Shown: piece by piece, positions 8,180 to 17,595 of the stretch | Layout: every line of letters begins with the position of its first letter | Position numbering within the stretch: the first letter of the stretch is position 1 | From: Planctomycetaceae bacterium | GTDB taxonomy: Bacteria > Planctomycetota > Planctomycetia > Pirellulales > UBA1268 | Reading direction: 5' to 3' | Length of the DNA: 42,960 nucleotides | NCBI GenBank assembly: GCA_947453375.1 | Contig: CANGGT010000010.1 | Location: 1-42,960, forward strand | The notes under the pieces: model-generated | Databases searched by the model: none | Told to the model about the DNA's origin: nothing | What the model saw: the letters and a program-made list of their open reading frames with translations, nothing else | Made by a program: the position numbers and the translations under genes

Positions 8180-10831
8180 ATGAATCCCGACGCCAGCTTC
8201 ACCGGCCGTGCCCGCCGTCGTACCACCCGCCCGGGGGTACGGTTCGGTGACACGTTGGCCCGCGCGGTGATCACGCTCGGCGGGATCGGCACGATCGCCG
8301 CTGTGCTGCTGATGGGGGTGTTTCTCCTCGCGGTCGCCCTGCCGCTGTTCCGCTCGGCATCGATCGGCGGGCATGCCACGACGTCCCTCGACGCGGTCGG
8401 GGGAGGCGGGGCCGACGCGCCCGCCGTGATGGCCCTCGGCACCGACGACACGGGGGAGATCGCCTGGAATCTCGACCTCGCTGCCGGCAGGATGCGGTTG
8501 CTCGATCTCGCCGATGGCGCGGTGGTGCTCGATCGACCGCTGGGGGAAGCCGGCTCGGGGCTGGACGGTGCCACGGCGCTGCGGGTCCATCCGGGGAGTA
8601 CGCTGGCTGTCGTCGGGTTTGCTGACGGGGCCTTCCGGACCGCGACGGTTGGTGTTGAATCGACCTTCATTCCGGAAGCAGAGATTGCCGCCGATGCCCG
8701 GGCAATCGCGGTCGGGAAGGCCCTGCCCGATGCGAATGGAGCGGTGCTGCGAAGCGCGGTCGACCGCTGGGCGAGGATCCGGGTCGTCACCGCGGCTGCC
8801 GGTGAGCCTGCGCGGGAATTGTCGGGGCGGATCGTCGACGTCGACGTCACGCCGCTGACCGGCGGTCCACTCGTCGCGGCCGTCGACGGCACCGGCGCGA
8901 TCCGGGTGGAGCGGCGATCGACGAAGCGGAACATGCTCACGGGGAAGGAAGTCACGAAGCGGGATGGAGCCACGATCCCTGCCGAGGCGGAGGTGGCGGG
9001 GGCCGCTGCGGCGAAGGCCATCCATCTGCGTCTCTCCGAACTCGGGGATCAGCTCTGGGCGATTTCCGCCGACGGTCGCGGCCGCCGCTACTCGATTCGC
9101 GAAGTCGACAAGCCGGTGTTGATGGAGTCATTCGACGCCGGTGGCGGCGCCGACGTCACCGCCGTCGTCCGGGTGTTCGGAGGCAACGCGCTGGCCGTCG
9201 GCGATGCCGCGGGTGTCGTCCGAGTGTTTTTCACGTCGCGCCAAGCCGATGCGACCGCGGAGGACGGCTTGGCGGTCGTCGCTGCCAAGACCTTTCCCGC
9301 CGCCGATGCGGCCCGGCCGGAGCGGGTGACGACGCTCGCCGCCTCGCCACGATCGCGGTTGTTTGCGGCCGCCGATGCCGCGGGGACCGTCCGCCTCCTC
9401 CACTCCACGGCCGGCACAACCGTCCTCTCTGTGAATGCCGTGGCGGCCGACCGGCTCGCCGGAGCGCCGCGGCTGCTCGCGATGGGGGCCCGCGAGACGA
9501 CGCTCCTGGCCGCCGACGGCCGGGGGATCGTGTCGTGGGGGTTCGATGCCGGGTACCCGGAGATCTCCCCCGGCACCCTCTTCCGACCGGTCTGGTACGA
9601 GAACTATCCCGGCGCCGTCCACGCCTGGGAGACGACCGGCCACCAGACGTTCGAGTCGAAGTTCGGGTTCATCCCGCTCGTTGTCGGCACGATCAAGGCG
9701 ACGCTCTACGCGATGCTGTTCGCGACACCGGTTGCAATCCTTGCCGCGATCTTCTCGAGCCAGTTTCTCCACCCGTCGTGGCGGTCGCGGATCAAGCCGG
9801 TGATCGAAATGATGGCCAGCCTGCCGAGCGTCGTTCTCGGCTTCATGGCGGGGCTCGTGATCGCGCCGCTCGTGGAGCGCGGGCTCGCCCCGGTGATCGC
9901 CGGGTTCTTCGTCGTGCCGCTGACGCTTCTCCTCGGGGCCCACCTCTGGCAACTCCTTCCCACAGGGGCGCGGATGCGACTGGCCGCCTGGCGGTTGCCG
10001 ATCATCGGCTGCCTGGGGCTGCCCGTCGGGTGCCTCGCGAGCGTGACGTCGGCGCCGCTCCTCGAGCGTCTCCTGTTTGGCGGTGATCTCCGCGCTTGGC
10101 TCGACGGCCGGGGGGGGAGTGGCCTGGGAGGCTGGGTGCTCGCCTTCCTGCCGGTGGCAGCGATCGCCGCGACGATGATCTGCAGCCGACTTGTGAACCC
10201 CTGGCTGAGGGGCGTGAGCATCGGTTGGCCGCCGCGTCGGGCGGCGCTGGTGTCGCTGGCCGTGTTCGGCGGCGGTGTGGTGCTGACGGTCGCCCTGGCG
10301 GTGGCCGCCGCGACGTTTCTCGACGCCATCCGCCTCGATGCCCGTGGGGGGCTCCTCGGCAGTTATGTCCAGCGGAATGCGATGATCGTCGCCTTCGGGA
10401 TGAGTTTTGCGGTCATCCCCCTGATCTTCACGATCGCCGACGATGCGCTCTCGAGTGTCCCCGATCATCTCAGGAGCGCCTCGCTGGGCGCCGGCGCCAC
10501 CCCCTGGCAGACCGCGATCCGCGTCATCCTTCCCGCCGCCACCAGCGGTATCTTCTCGGCCGTGATGATTGGGCTCGGCCGGGCCGTCGGGGAGACGATG
10601 ATCGTCCTCATGGCAGCGGGCAACACGCCGATCATGGACTGGAGCCTGTTCAGCGGGTTCCAGACGCTCTCGGCCGCGATCGCCACCGAGCTTCCCGAGG
10701 CGGCCCGCGGTTCCTCGCACTATCGGGTGCTGTTCCTGGCGGCTCTGACCCTGTTCTCGCTGACATTCGTCCTCAACACCGTCGCCGAGATCATCCGCGA
10801 ACGTTTCCGGAGGAGGTCGCATGAGCTCTGA
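8180..10831 (+). CDS. pstC: Phosphate ABC transporter permease PstC, long form with large extracytoplasmic domain
   Basis: One of two inner-membrane permease subunits for phosphate. At 883 residues it is much longer than the roughly 320-residue E. coli PstC. A first membrane helix (about 29-57) is followed by some 430 residues of extracytoplasmic sequence made of repeated beta-type blocks such as GTGAIRVERRST, DGRGRRYSIREVD, AGTVRLLHSTAG and GRGIVSWGFDAG, which look like a divergent beta-propeller. The permease proper starts near 494 (FIPLVVGTIKATLYAML), is interrupted by a second insertion with two extra helices (about 600-720), and carries the ATPase-coupling EAA-type loop SLGAGATPWQTAIRVILP near 767. 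The layout matches the long PstC type (COG4590-like) known from gammaproteobacteria. Start ATG 8180, 67 bp after pstS, with a GGTGG-type ribosome site. The 3' end overlaps pstA by 11 bp. Confidence 0.88.
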   Translation: MNPDASFTGRARRRTTRPGVRFGDTLARAVITLGGIGTIAAVLLMGVFLLAVALPLFRSASIGGHATTSLDAVGGGGADAPAVMALGTDDTGEIAWNLDLAAGRMRLLDLADGAVVLDRPLGEAGSGLDGATALRVHPGSTLAVVGFADGAFRTATVGVESTFIPEAEIAADARAIAVGKALPDANGAVLRSAVDRWARIRVVTAAAGEPARELSGRIVDVDVTPLTGGPLVAAVDGTGAIRVERRSTKRNMLTGKEVTKRDGATIPAEAEVAGAAAAKAIHLRLSELGDQLWAISADGRGRRYSIREVDKPVLMESFDAGGGADVTAVVRVFGGNALAVGDAAGVVRVFFTSRQADATAEDGLAVVAAKTFPAADAARPERVTTLAASPRSRLFAAADAAGTVRLLHSTAGTTVLSVNAVAADRLAGAPRLLAMGARETTLLAADGRGIVSWGFDAGYPEISPGTLFRPVWYENYPGAVHAWETTGHQTFESKFGFIPLVVGTIKATLYAMLFATPVAILAAIFSSQFLHPSWRSRIKPVIEMMASLPSVVLGFMAGLVIAPLVERGLAPVIAGFFVVPLTLLLGAHLWQLLPTGARMRLAAWRLPIIGCLGLPVGCLASVTSAPLLERLLFGGDLRAWLDGRGGSGLGGWVLAFLPVAAIAATMICSRLVNPWLRGVSIGWPPRRAALVSLAVFGGGVVLTVALAVAAATFLDAIRLDARGGLLGSYVQRNAMIVAFGMSFAVIPLIFTIADDALSSVPDHLRSASLGAGATPWQTAIRVILPAATSGIFSAVMIGLGRAVGETMIVLMAAGNTPIMDWSLFSGFQTLSAAIATELPEAARGSSHYRVLFLAALTLFSLTFVLNTVAEIIRERFRRRSHEL

Positions 10832-12476
10832 TCCCCTCCGCCGCCGTCGCTCCACGCATGCCGCGCTCGCCGCCCATGGCGAGGCGTGGGTGTGGCTCAC
10901 CGGCGGCTGCCTGGCCCTTGCCATGGCCATGATTATTGGGGTCCTCGGCTACATCGTCTCGGAGGGGGTGGCGACGTTCTGGCCGCGACCGATCGAACTG
11001 ATCGAGCTCACGGATGGCCGGAAGGTGCTCGGCGAGGAGACGGGGCGCGACACGGCGCCCGATGGCACCGGCCGGCGCCTCGTCCGCACGGCCAATTTCG
11101 AACTGACCGGGAAGCACTTCGAGTGGTTTGACGATGGCGAGGTGACGGCCACGACGCGCCCGGCCGAGGCGACCGTCGTCGAGCGGCTCGAAGGGGGGCG
11201 CTTCCAGGGGTTTCCGACGCGGCTCCTCCATGGCGACGAGGTGGTGGCCACCGGGGGCGAAGAGGCGTGGCGCGGATTCCGCGAGAAGCATCCCGACGTG
11301 CGGCGACGTTGGCGGGAGGCGTGGCGGATCGACAAGGGGGACCGGGGCGAACTCCAGCGGAAGCTCCGCGCGGCACGACTGGCGGTCGTCCAAGCCGAGC
11401 TTTCCGCCGGCGCCGACTCGCCGGCAGGGGCCGCGGCGGCCGCGGCGGAGAAAGCCGTTGCCGCGGAGGTCGAGGCTCAGGAACGCCGTCTCGATGAGCG
11501 GACGGCTGAACTGCGGGCCGGGAACGAAGGCTGGGGGCTCGAGTTCACCACCGCCCCGGGGGAGTCGGTCGTCCTCCCGCTGGCAGACATCGTCCGGGCG
11601 TGGCAGCCCAACAAGCTCTCGTTCGCGGAACGCCTCGGCGTCTACGCCTCGCGGTGGGGGGAGTTTCTCGGCGACGACCCGCGCGAGGCCAACAGTGCCG
11701 GAGGTGTCTTCCCGGCGATCTGGGGCACGATCGCGATGACGCTCATCATGGCGCTCCTCGTCGCCCCGTTCGGCGTTCTCGCCGCGCTTTATCTGCGCGA
11801 GTATGCGTCGCGCGGTCCGATGACGGCGGCCGTCCGCATCGCCATCAACAATCTGGCTGGCGTGCCGAGCATCGTGTACGGCGCCTTCGGGCTGGGGTTC
11901 TTCTGCTACGTCCTCGGCGGCTCGATCGACGAACTCCTCTTCCGCCCGGCGCTTGTGGCCGACGGACAGCCGACCTTCGGTACCGGCGGGCTCCTCTGGG
12001 CCTCGCTCACGCTCGCGCTCCTCACGCTGCCGGTGGTGATCGTGGCGACCGAGGAGGCCCTCTCCGCGGTCCCCAACTCGATGCGCGAGGGCTCGTATGC
12101 CTGTGGCGCGAGCAAGTGGCAGACGATCCGGCGGATCGTGCTCCCCCGCGCCCTCCCCGGGATCATGACGGGGCTGATCCTGGCGATGGCCCGGGGCGCC
12201 GGCGAGGTGGCGCCGCTGATGCTCGTCGGCGTGAAGAAGCTCGCCCTCGATCTCCCCATCGACGGGACGTTCCCGTTCGTCCATCCGGAGCGGGAGTTCA
12301 TGCATCTGGCCTATCTCATCTACGACGTCGGCTTCCAGAGTCCGAACAGCCAAGCAGCCAAGCCGATGGTGTTCACGATCACGTTCCTGCTCGTCGCGAT
12401 CATCGCGCTGCTCAACGTGGCGGCGATCTGGATCCGCGGCCGGTTGCGACGCCGGTACGTCTCCCAGCAGTTCTGA
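10821..12476 (+). CDS. pstA: Phosphate ABC transporter permease PstA, long form
   Basis: Second phosphate permease subunit, 551 residues against about 290 in E. coli. A first membrane helix (about 28-55) is followed by about 250 extracytoplasmic residues including an Ala/Glu/Arg-rich coiled-coil-like stretch (about 170-235), then the permease core with helices at about 300-320, 345-370 and 390-410, and the EAA-type loop [17 protein letters not shown] near 434 that contacts PstB. The C-terminal helix ends shortly before a basic tail. This matches the long PstA type (COG4985-like) that pairs with long PstC. The start ATG lies inside pstC (11-bp overlap, AGGAGG just upstream), so the two subunits are translationally coupled. 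The extracytoplasmic parts of PstC and PstA probably meet each other or PstS; that is inference. Confidence 0.9.
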   Translation: MSSDPLRRRRSTHAALAAHGEAWVWLTGGCLALAMAMIIGVLGYIVSEGVATFWPRPIELIELTDGRKVLGEETGRDTAPDGTGRRLVRTANFELTGKHFEWFDDGEVTATTRPAEATVVERLEGGRFQGFPTRLLHGDEVVATGGEEAWRGFREKHPDVRRRWREAWRIDKGDRGELQRKLRAARLAVVQAELSAGADSPAGAAAAAAEKAVAAEVEAQERRLDERTAELRAGNEGWGLEFTTAPGESVVLPLADIVRAWQPNKLSFAERLGVYASRWGEFLGDDPREANSAGGVFPAIWGTIAMTLIMALLVAPFGVLAALYLREYASRGPMTAAVRIAINNLAGVPSIVYGAFGLGFFCYVLGGSIDELLFRPALVADGQPTFGTGGLLWASLTLALLTLPVVIVATEEALSAVPNSMREGSYACGASKWQTIRRIVLPRALPGIMTGLILAMARGAGEVAPLMLVGVKKLALDLPIDGTFPFVHPEREFMHLAYLIYDVGFQSPNSQAAKPMVFTITFLLVAIIALLNVAAIWIRGRLRRRYVSQQF

Positions 12477-12517
12477 AGCCCGACGGGCGCCCCTTCCGTT
12501 CCCCACGAGTCCGCACG

Positions 12518-13402
12518 ATGTCGACCTCGCCATCTCCCGCCGATCCCCGCCAACTGCCCTCTTCGGCCGGTTCTGGCACCGACCGCCTCGCCGTGGTGGC
12601 CGCCGGTGGCCAGGTGGAGCCTGAGGTCCACGAGCGCGTGCGGCAGACGCCGGCCGTCCTCGAAATCGATCGGTTCAATCTCTGGTATGGCACGAAGCAG
12701 GCGCTCCACTCGATCACGATGCCGATCCCGCACGGCAAGGTGACGGCGCTGGTCGGCCCGAGTGGTTGCGGGAAGTCGACCCTCCTCCGCAGCGTCAATC
12801 GGCTCAACGACCTCGTGCCGAGCGTCCGGATCACCGGCGAGATGCGCCTCAATGGCGACCCGATCTACGACCAACGAATGGACGTCATCGAGTTGCGCAA
12901 GCGGATGGGGATGGTTTTCCAGCGCCCCAATCCGTTTCCGATGAGCATCTACGAGAACGTCGTCTACGCCCTGCGGATCGACGGTGAATCAAGGCGGGCA
13001 GTCCTCGACGAGGTCTGTGAGCGGAGCCTTCGCGGCGCCGCCTTGTGGGACGAGGTCAAGGATCGACTCGGCGAGAGCGCCCTGGGGCTCTCCGGGGGCC
13101 AGCAGCAGCGTCTGTGCATCGCGCGGGCCATCGCCGCCGAGCCGGAGGTGCTCCTCCTCGACGAGCCTTGTTCGGCGCTCGATCCGATCGCCACCGGTAA
13201 AGTCGAGGACCTCATTCAAGAACTGCGCGGGCTCTACTCCGTGCTCATCGTCACCCACAACATGCAGCAAGCGAGCCGCTCGAGCGACTACACTGCGTTC
13301 ATGTATCTCGGGCGGCTGATCGAGTACGGCCCGACGACCGACATCTTCACGAAGCCCGTGCTCCGCGAGACCGAGGCCTACGTGACGGGGCGGTTCGGCT
13401 GA
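12518..13402 (+). CDS. pstB: Phosphate ABC transporter ATP-binding protein
   Basis: ATPase that powers phosphate import through PstC/PstA. The 294-residue product has Walker [10 protein letters not shown] (80-88), a Q-loop in [12 protein letters not shown] typical of PstB, the signature LSGGQQQR, Walker [14 protein letters not shown] and the H-loop VTHNMQQA. The first about 45 residues are a low-complexity extension before the usual PstB start ([12 protein letters not shown]). The ATG at 12518 is 41 bp after pstA; no clear ribosome binding site is visible, but no better in-frame start lies nearby. The family's [15 protein letters not shown] and NVVYALRI segments are also conserved. It is followed by phoU after 62 bp. 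Confidence 0.95.
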   Translation: MSTSPSPADPRQLPSSAGSGTDRLAVVAAGGQVEPEVHERVRQTPAVLEIDRFNLWYGTKQALHSITMPIPHGKVTALVGPSGCGKSTLLRSVNRLNDLVPSVRITGEMRLNGDPIYDQRMDVIELRKRMGMVFQRPNPFPMSIYENVVYALRIDGESRRAVLDEVCERSLRGAALWDEVKDRLGESALGLSGGQQQRLCIARAIAAEPEVLLLDEPCSALDPIATGKVEDLIQELRGLYSVLIVTHNMQQASRSSDYTAFMYLGRLIEYGPTTDIFTKPVLRETEAYVTGRFG

Positions 13403-13464
13403 GCCCGGCTTGGACGCTCTCGCCGTGAGGACATTCCAACGGAGGCTCCCGGCGGGAGGCATCG

Positions 13465-14124
13465 ATGACCAGGCACATTGAACGGCAACTCGGCAATCTC
13501 AAGGAGAAGATCCGCCGCGTCGGCACCGTCGTCGAGGAAGCGATCTCCAAATCGATCTCGGCGGTCATCAACCGTGATGTCCAACTCGCGCAGCGCGTTC
13601 TCGCCAATGACGAGTTGATCGACCGGATGGAGGTCGAGGTCGAGGAGGAATGCCTCAAGATCCTCGCGCTCTACCAGCCCGTAGCGGCCGACCTCCGCTT
13701 CGTCGTCGCGGTCCTCAAGATCAACAACGATCTCGAGCGGATGGGCGACTTGGCGAAGAACATCGCCAAGCGCGTCGCGCAACTCGAGGGGGCGGGGCCG
13801 GTCGACCTGCCTCCGGAAATCCGCACGATGGCGATGCAGGCCGAGGAGATGGTGCGGGAATGCCTGGCGGCCGTGATCGATGCCGACCCGGTCCTGGCAC
13901 GCAGAATCCGCGAGCAGGATGACGTCGTCGACGATGCCCGCCAGAAGGTCCGCAAGCGAATCCTCGCCGGCATCAAGGAGCATCCGGAGAACGTCGAGGT
14001 CCTGCTTCGCGTCAACTCGATCACGAAGCACATCGAGCGGATCGCCGACATGGCAACGAATGTCGCCGAAGATGTGATCTACATGGTCGAGGGGGACATC
14101 GTCCGCCACCGACCCGAGGAATGA
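13465..14124 (+). CDS. phoU: Phosphate signalling complex protein PhoU
   Basis: PhoU links Pst transporter state to the PhoR/PhoB two-component system and limits phosphate uptake. The 219-residue product is all alpha-helical with two PhoU repeats; conserved metal-site type segments are seen in VAVLKINNDLERMGDLAKNIAKR and in the second repeat around RVNSITKHIERIADMATNVAEDV, both ending in the E/D-R-x-x-D-x-A-x-N pattern. Length matches the family. The ATG at 13465 follows GGGAGG with about 6-base spacing. It is the last gene of the pst operon; the 308 bp downstream holds no gene. Confidence 0.95.
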   Translation: MTRHIERQLGNLKEKIRRVGTVVEEAISKSISAVINRDVQLAQRVLANDELIDRMEVEVEEECLKILALYQPVAADLRFVVAVLKINNDLERMGDLAKNIAKRVAQLEGAGPVDLPPEIRTMAMQAEEMVRECLAAVIDADPVLARRIREQDDVVDDARQKVRKRILAGIKEHPENVEVLLRVNSITKHIERIADMATNVAEDVIYMVEGDIVRHRPEE

Positions 14125-14432
14125 TCGGTCGCCGGCAGCCGGGGACCGGGTCGCCACGGCCGCCTTTTTCCAGCCCGACGAGCCGCCGACCCGGGGATCG
14201 TTGCAGGAGCCGATTGGCCGTGGATCCTGCGGGGCGACCCCCGTCACCCGATCGACGAGGGGCGAAACGGTCGTTTTTCCGGCACAAACGCCGGTGGGCG
14301 GCCACTCCTCTGGCGTGGTACGCTCTCCGCACTTGACCCCCGGGTCAACGCCGTCGCCATCCCGGCTCGACGCGTTTCCCGCCAATCCACCACCCGACGG
14401 TTTTCAACCGTCGACAGCGTGAAGGGCCCGAC
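14125..14432 (+). promoter_or_regulatory. Intergenic region with two inverted repeats upstream of the DUF11-like gene
   Basis: No gene is seen in these 308 bp. Two clean inverted repeats stand out: TTGACCCCCGGGTCAA (14333-14348, 7-bp arms, 2-base centre) and CGACGGTTTTCAACCGTCG (14395-14413, 8-bp arms, 3-base loop). The second ends 8 bases before the GAAGGG ribosome binding site of the next gene, so it could be an operator or a short hairpin affecting translation start. Neither has a T-run, so they are poor terminators for phoU. Confidence 0.45.
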
Positions 14433-16124
14433 ATGCCGATGCGATCCCCCGTCGCCACCGTGCTTTGCCCTGCGGCTTCCCGTCGATCGGCCCGGGGCGC
14501 CGGATCGTCTCGGGGCGCCGCATCGGCCCGGCGGGCGGGCGAGACGATTCTCCGTCGGCTCTGTTTCTGGGCAGCTTTCGTCATCGCTGGACCGGGCGCC
14601 GCCACGGCTCAATCGCTTCCCCCGCCGCTCCCTCCCGGCGTGACCGTCCCTCCTCCGGCCGGGGCCATTCCGGTCGCCCCGGCCGTCGGTGTTCCAGCGC
14701 CGATCGGTGTGCCCCAACCGGTGATTGCTCCGCCGGCCGTCGGTGTGCCCCAGCCGTTTCCTCAAGCACCGCTGCCGGTGGCAGCTCCGGCCGCCGTGAT
14801 TCCCGGCCAGGATCCGATCCTCGTCAACATCACCGGGCCTTTGGCCGCCAAGCTCGGCGAGAAGGTGTCGTTCGAGGTCGAATTGGTGAACCGATCGGGT
14901 CGGCCGCTCACCGGGCTGCGGGTCGTCGACTACTTCGACCGGGGCTTCCATCACGAAGCCTCAGCCAGTCCGATCGAGCAGAGGGGAACCATCGACATGG
15001 CCGCCGGGACGTCGCGCCGATTGACGCTCGACTTCCTCACCGACGAACCGGGGCGACAGTGTCATCGGGTCGAGATCCTCGATCAGGCCCACACGTTCAT
15101 GGGTGGAGCCACCGAGTGCGTCCTCGTCACCGCCCCGGCGGCTGCCGTGGCGGCCGCGCCAGCCGTCCCGGTGGCGCCCGCTCCGGTGCCGACGCCGACC
15201 CTGGCGCCACCGATCCCGGTGCCGGTACCGGTGTCCCCGGCACCGACGGCGTCAGTCATCGCCCCGGCTCCGGTGACCCCGGCGCCGGTAGCGGCGGTGA
15301 TTCCTCCGGCCGCGGCGATTCCCGCCCGTCCTCCGATGACGGCGACGGTGCCCCCTGCCACTCCGTCGTTTGAACTCGACATGAGCGGCCCTCCGGAAAT
15401 CCTCGAAGGGGCCGTGGGGGAATTCCAGGCCACCGTGCGGAACACCGGCAACGCCCCCTCCGGTCCGACGACGCTCGAGCTGACCTGGGATCCGATCTAC
15501 ACGCCGCTGGAAGGGTCCACCGGCCTCGTCCTGGGGACGAACACCGTCTCCTGGACGCTGCCGCCGATCGAGCCGCGGGGCGGAGTCACTCGACAGATCA
15601 ATCTCTCCCCCAAGCTGCCTGCCAGTGCCCGTGGTGGGCAGGCCTCCCGGGCGAAGGTCAAGGCGATCCTCTCGCAGAGTTCCACCGGCGTGATGGTGGC
15701 CGATGAGTCGTTCGTCCTCATCCGCTCGACGGCTCCTCCGCTGCGGACGCCGCGGGAGGCGGGGGTGCGTGTCTCCATCGCCGACTGTGACGATCCGGTG
15801 CAGGATGGGGGATCGACGCGGATCGTCTGCACGGTCACCAACGACGGCAGCATCGATTCGGGCCGGCTGCGGCTCGTGGTGAATCTCCCCAATCAGGCTC
15901 GTGTCATCGGCGATCCGATCCCGCCGCGGGTGACGACCGAGGGGCAGACGCTGACCTTCGACGGGATCAATTCGATCCCCCCGGGGGGGCACTCGACGTT
16001 CGAGATCACGTACAAGCTTCCCGCCGGAGCGGGCACGCGCGCCACCTCCGTGGCGACGCTCTCCGGCGACGCACTCGAAGGGCGGACCGAGTCGGAGTGC
16101 ACGACGACCTTCCTCGGCCCCTGA
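14433..16124 (+). CDS. Exported proline-rich protein with DUF11/CARDB-like beta domains
   Basis: A 563-residue exported protein. A long basic N-region (many Arg) precedes a hydrophobic segment WAAFVIAGPGAATAQS, with probable signal peptidase cleavage near residue 60. Next come Pro/Ala/Val-rich repeats (GVPAPIGVPQP, AVGVPQPFPQAP), a first Ig-like DUF11-type domain (about 130-235: NITGPLAAKLGEKVSFEV.. followed by GLRVVDYFDRGF), a second Pro/Ala-rich linker (about 235-310), and two further beta domains (about 315-440 and 450-560) with phrases like VRNTGNAPSG and VTNDGSIDSGRL that are typical of DUF11/CARDB modules. No catalytic motif is seen. Likely a cell-surface or extracellular structural/adhesion protein. 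Start ATG 14433 follows GAAGGG at 14421-14426; ATG 14439 is an alternative. Substrate and partner unknown. Confidence 0.75.
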   Translation: MPMRSPVATVLCPAASRRSARGAGSSRGAASARRAGETILRRLCFWAAFVIAGPGAATAQSLPPPLPPGVTVPPPAGAIPVAPAVGVPAPIGVPQPVIAPPAVGVPQPFPQAPLPVAAPAAVIPGQDPILVNITGPLAAKLGEKVSFEVELVNRSGRPLTGLRVVDYFDRGFHHEASASPIEQRGTIDMAAGTSRRLTLDFLTDEPGRQCHRVEILDQAHTFMGGATECVLVTAPAAAVAAAPAVPVAPAPVPTPTLAPPIPVPVPVSPAPTASVIAPAPVTPAPVAAVIPPAAAIPARPPMTATVPPATPSFELDMSGPPEILEGAVGEFQATVRNTGNAPSGPTTLELTWDPIYTPLEGSTGLVLGTNTVSWTLPPIEPRGGVTRQINLSPKLPASARGGQASRAKVKAILSQSSTGVMVADESFVLIRSTAPPLRTPREAGVRVSIADCDDPVQDGGSTRIVCTVTNDGSIDSGRLRLVVNLPNQARVIGDPIPPRVTTEGQTLTFDGINSIPPGGHSTFEITYKLPAGAGTRATSVATLSGDALEGRTESECTTTFLGP

Positions 16125-16267
16125 CTCGCGGGCGGCTACCGCCGTACGACCGATGCAACCGGGGCAAACGGTTTCGGCGCCCATGCCCGGCGGGGCGTGT
16201 GATCCGGGGGCCGATGGAGAGATGATGGGGGCGTTTTCCTCCGTCATCGTCTCAGGCCCCGTTCACC

Positions 16268-17566
16268 ATGATCGTCGTCACGGCCAACTGGGAGATCGGT
16301 GACGGCTCCCTCTGGCCGGGGCCAGCCGCCAGGATGATGGGGCGATTTCGCGCTGATGTCGCCCGGGCCGCCATCCGTGCCGGCTGGCAGTGCGACGGCC
16401 GCTACCAGCCCGTGCGACGGGTGGATGTCGTCTTCGCCGGTGATACTTTCGACTGGCTCACTTCGAGCGAATGGCTCGGCGCGAGCCGACCGTGGCAGCG
16501 CGGCGCCAAAGCCCGGGCGATCCGCGAGCGTGTCGTGGCGGGAACGCTCCGGACCGGTCGGGGTGTGATCCGCGGGATGATGGCGATGGCTCGCCGCGGG
16601 GTTGAGGTTTCCCGGGCAGATCGGCACGGCCGACCGATTCCCGGTGCGATGGTCCGCGTTCCGGTGGGGCTTTCGATCCTCGAGGGCAACCTCGACGCCG
16701 GACTCGGCTGGGAGGCCTCTCGAAGGGCAGTCGAAAGGACGAGGATCGGGGTCGGTGCGGCGTGGGACGCCCGCGGCGTCCGAGTCATCCACGGCGACAG
16801 CATCGATCCGATCTGGATGGCGGACCGGGACTCCGGGGCCGGCCCGAGCCTTGGGGAGAGCCTCCGCGTCGATCTCCTCGCCCGCTTCGCCGCCTCGACC
16901 TCGATGGCCGCCATCGACCACGAGTCACGGCGTTTGCTGCTGGCCACGCTACGGTCCGCCCATCCTCTCGCGCTCGCCGGCACGGTCGCGGCGTGGATCG
17001 CAGAGAGTCGCGATACGGCCATGGCAGGCCTGCTGGGGGATGAATGGCTGCGGAGCGTGGCGGCCTGGCACCGGGCGGCGCGGGGCTCGGGCCTCTCAGG
17101 GGCGCATCCGTGGAACGAGGCATCTTTCGATGTCGTCGACGCACTCGCCGGCCGGCTTGCCGCGATCGACCGGCGCGCCCCGTCGGGCGCCGCCGATCAC
17201 CTGGCCGATCTCATCGGTGGGGACCTGCCGATCGCCGCGGTCGGGGCCGGGAGCGGCTTCCTCGTCCTCGGGCATGCGACGGTCGATGCCTCCATGTCCC
17301 TTGGGGGCCAGCGGATGATCGGCCTCGGGGCGAGGCGGGGTGTCGATGGCGGCCGCGATGGTGGCCTTCCCGGTGTCCGTGAGATCTCCCTCCTCCCGAG
17401 CCCGCCGCGCTACCCGGCCACGGCGCTGTTCACCGATCGCGGGGTGGGCACGATGGTGGTCTCGTCGCTCGGCGACCCCGTGGCAGAATGGGGAGAGAAC
17501 CGGGGTCAGCAGAGGTCGTCGCCGGCGCGGGCCGATGCAGGGGCGTGGATCGTCGACGCAGCCTGA
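16268..17566 (+). CDS. Metallophosphoesterase-like protein with degenerate active site
   Basis: A 432-residue protein whose N-terminal half reads like a calcineurin-like metallophosphoesterase: MIVVTANWEIGDGS corresponds to the usual 'vvSDlHLGdg' strand, VVFAGDTFDWL (58-62 GDTFD) to the GDxxD motif, ILEGNLDAG (140-143) to GNHD, and VRVIHGDSIDP (175-180) to a late His/Asp motif. The first motif has Asn and Glu where Asp and His are expected and GNHD has lost its His, so the two-metal site looks incomplete. The C-terminal half (about 200-432) is Ala/Gly-rich and unrecognised; near the end SGFLVLGHATVDA keeps the GHxxxD-like metal motif. No signal peptide. No clear ribosome binding site precedes the ATG at 16268, so the start is uncertain. 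It lies 29 bp upstream of cutA and is probably co-transcribed with it. Confidence 0.6.
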   Translation: MIVVTANWEIGDGSLWPGPAARMMGRFRADVARAAIRAGWQCDGRYQPVRRVDVVFAGDTFDWLTSSEWLGASRPWQRGAKARAIRERVVAGTLRTGRGVIRGMMAMARRGVEVSRADRHGRPIPGAMVRVPVGLSILEGNLDAGLGWEASRRAVERTRIGVGAAWDARGVRVIHGDSIDPIWMADRDSGAGPSLGESLRVDLLARFAASTSMAAIDHESRRLLLATLRSAHPLALAGTVAAWIAESRDTAMAGLLGDEWLRSVAAWHRAARGSGLSGAHPWNEASFDVVDALAGRLAAIDRRAPSGAADHLADLIGGDLPIAAVGAGSGFLVLGHATVDASMSLGGQRMIGLGARRGVDGGRDGGLPGVREISLLPSPPRYPATALFTDRGVGTMVVSSLGDPVAEWGENRGQQRSSPARADAGAWIVDAA

Positions 17567-17595
17567 ACGGCCGGACTGCGGAAGAAAGGTGCGAC

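Noticed and set aside
9128-10930. 600-residue minus-strand frame within pstC
   Set aside because: Arg/Glu/His-rich shadow of the PstC permease gene.
10791-12533. 580-residue minus-strand frame over pstA
   Set aside because: Shadow of pstA with no domain or ribosome binding site.
14125-14432. A tRNA or small RNA gene in the gap after phoU
   Set aside because: No cloverleaf or conserved small-RNA pattern is seen; only two short inverted repeats.
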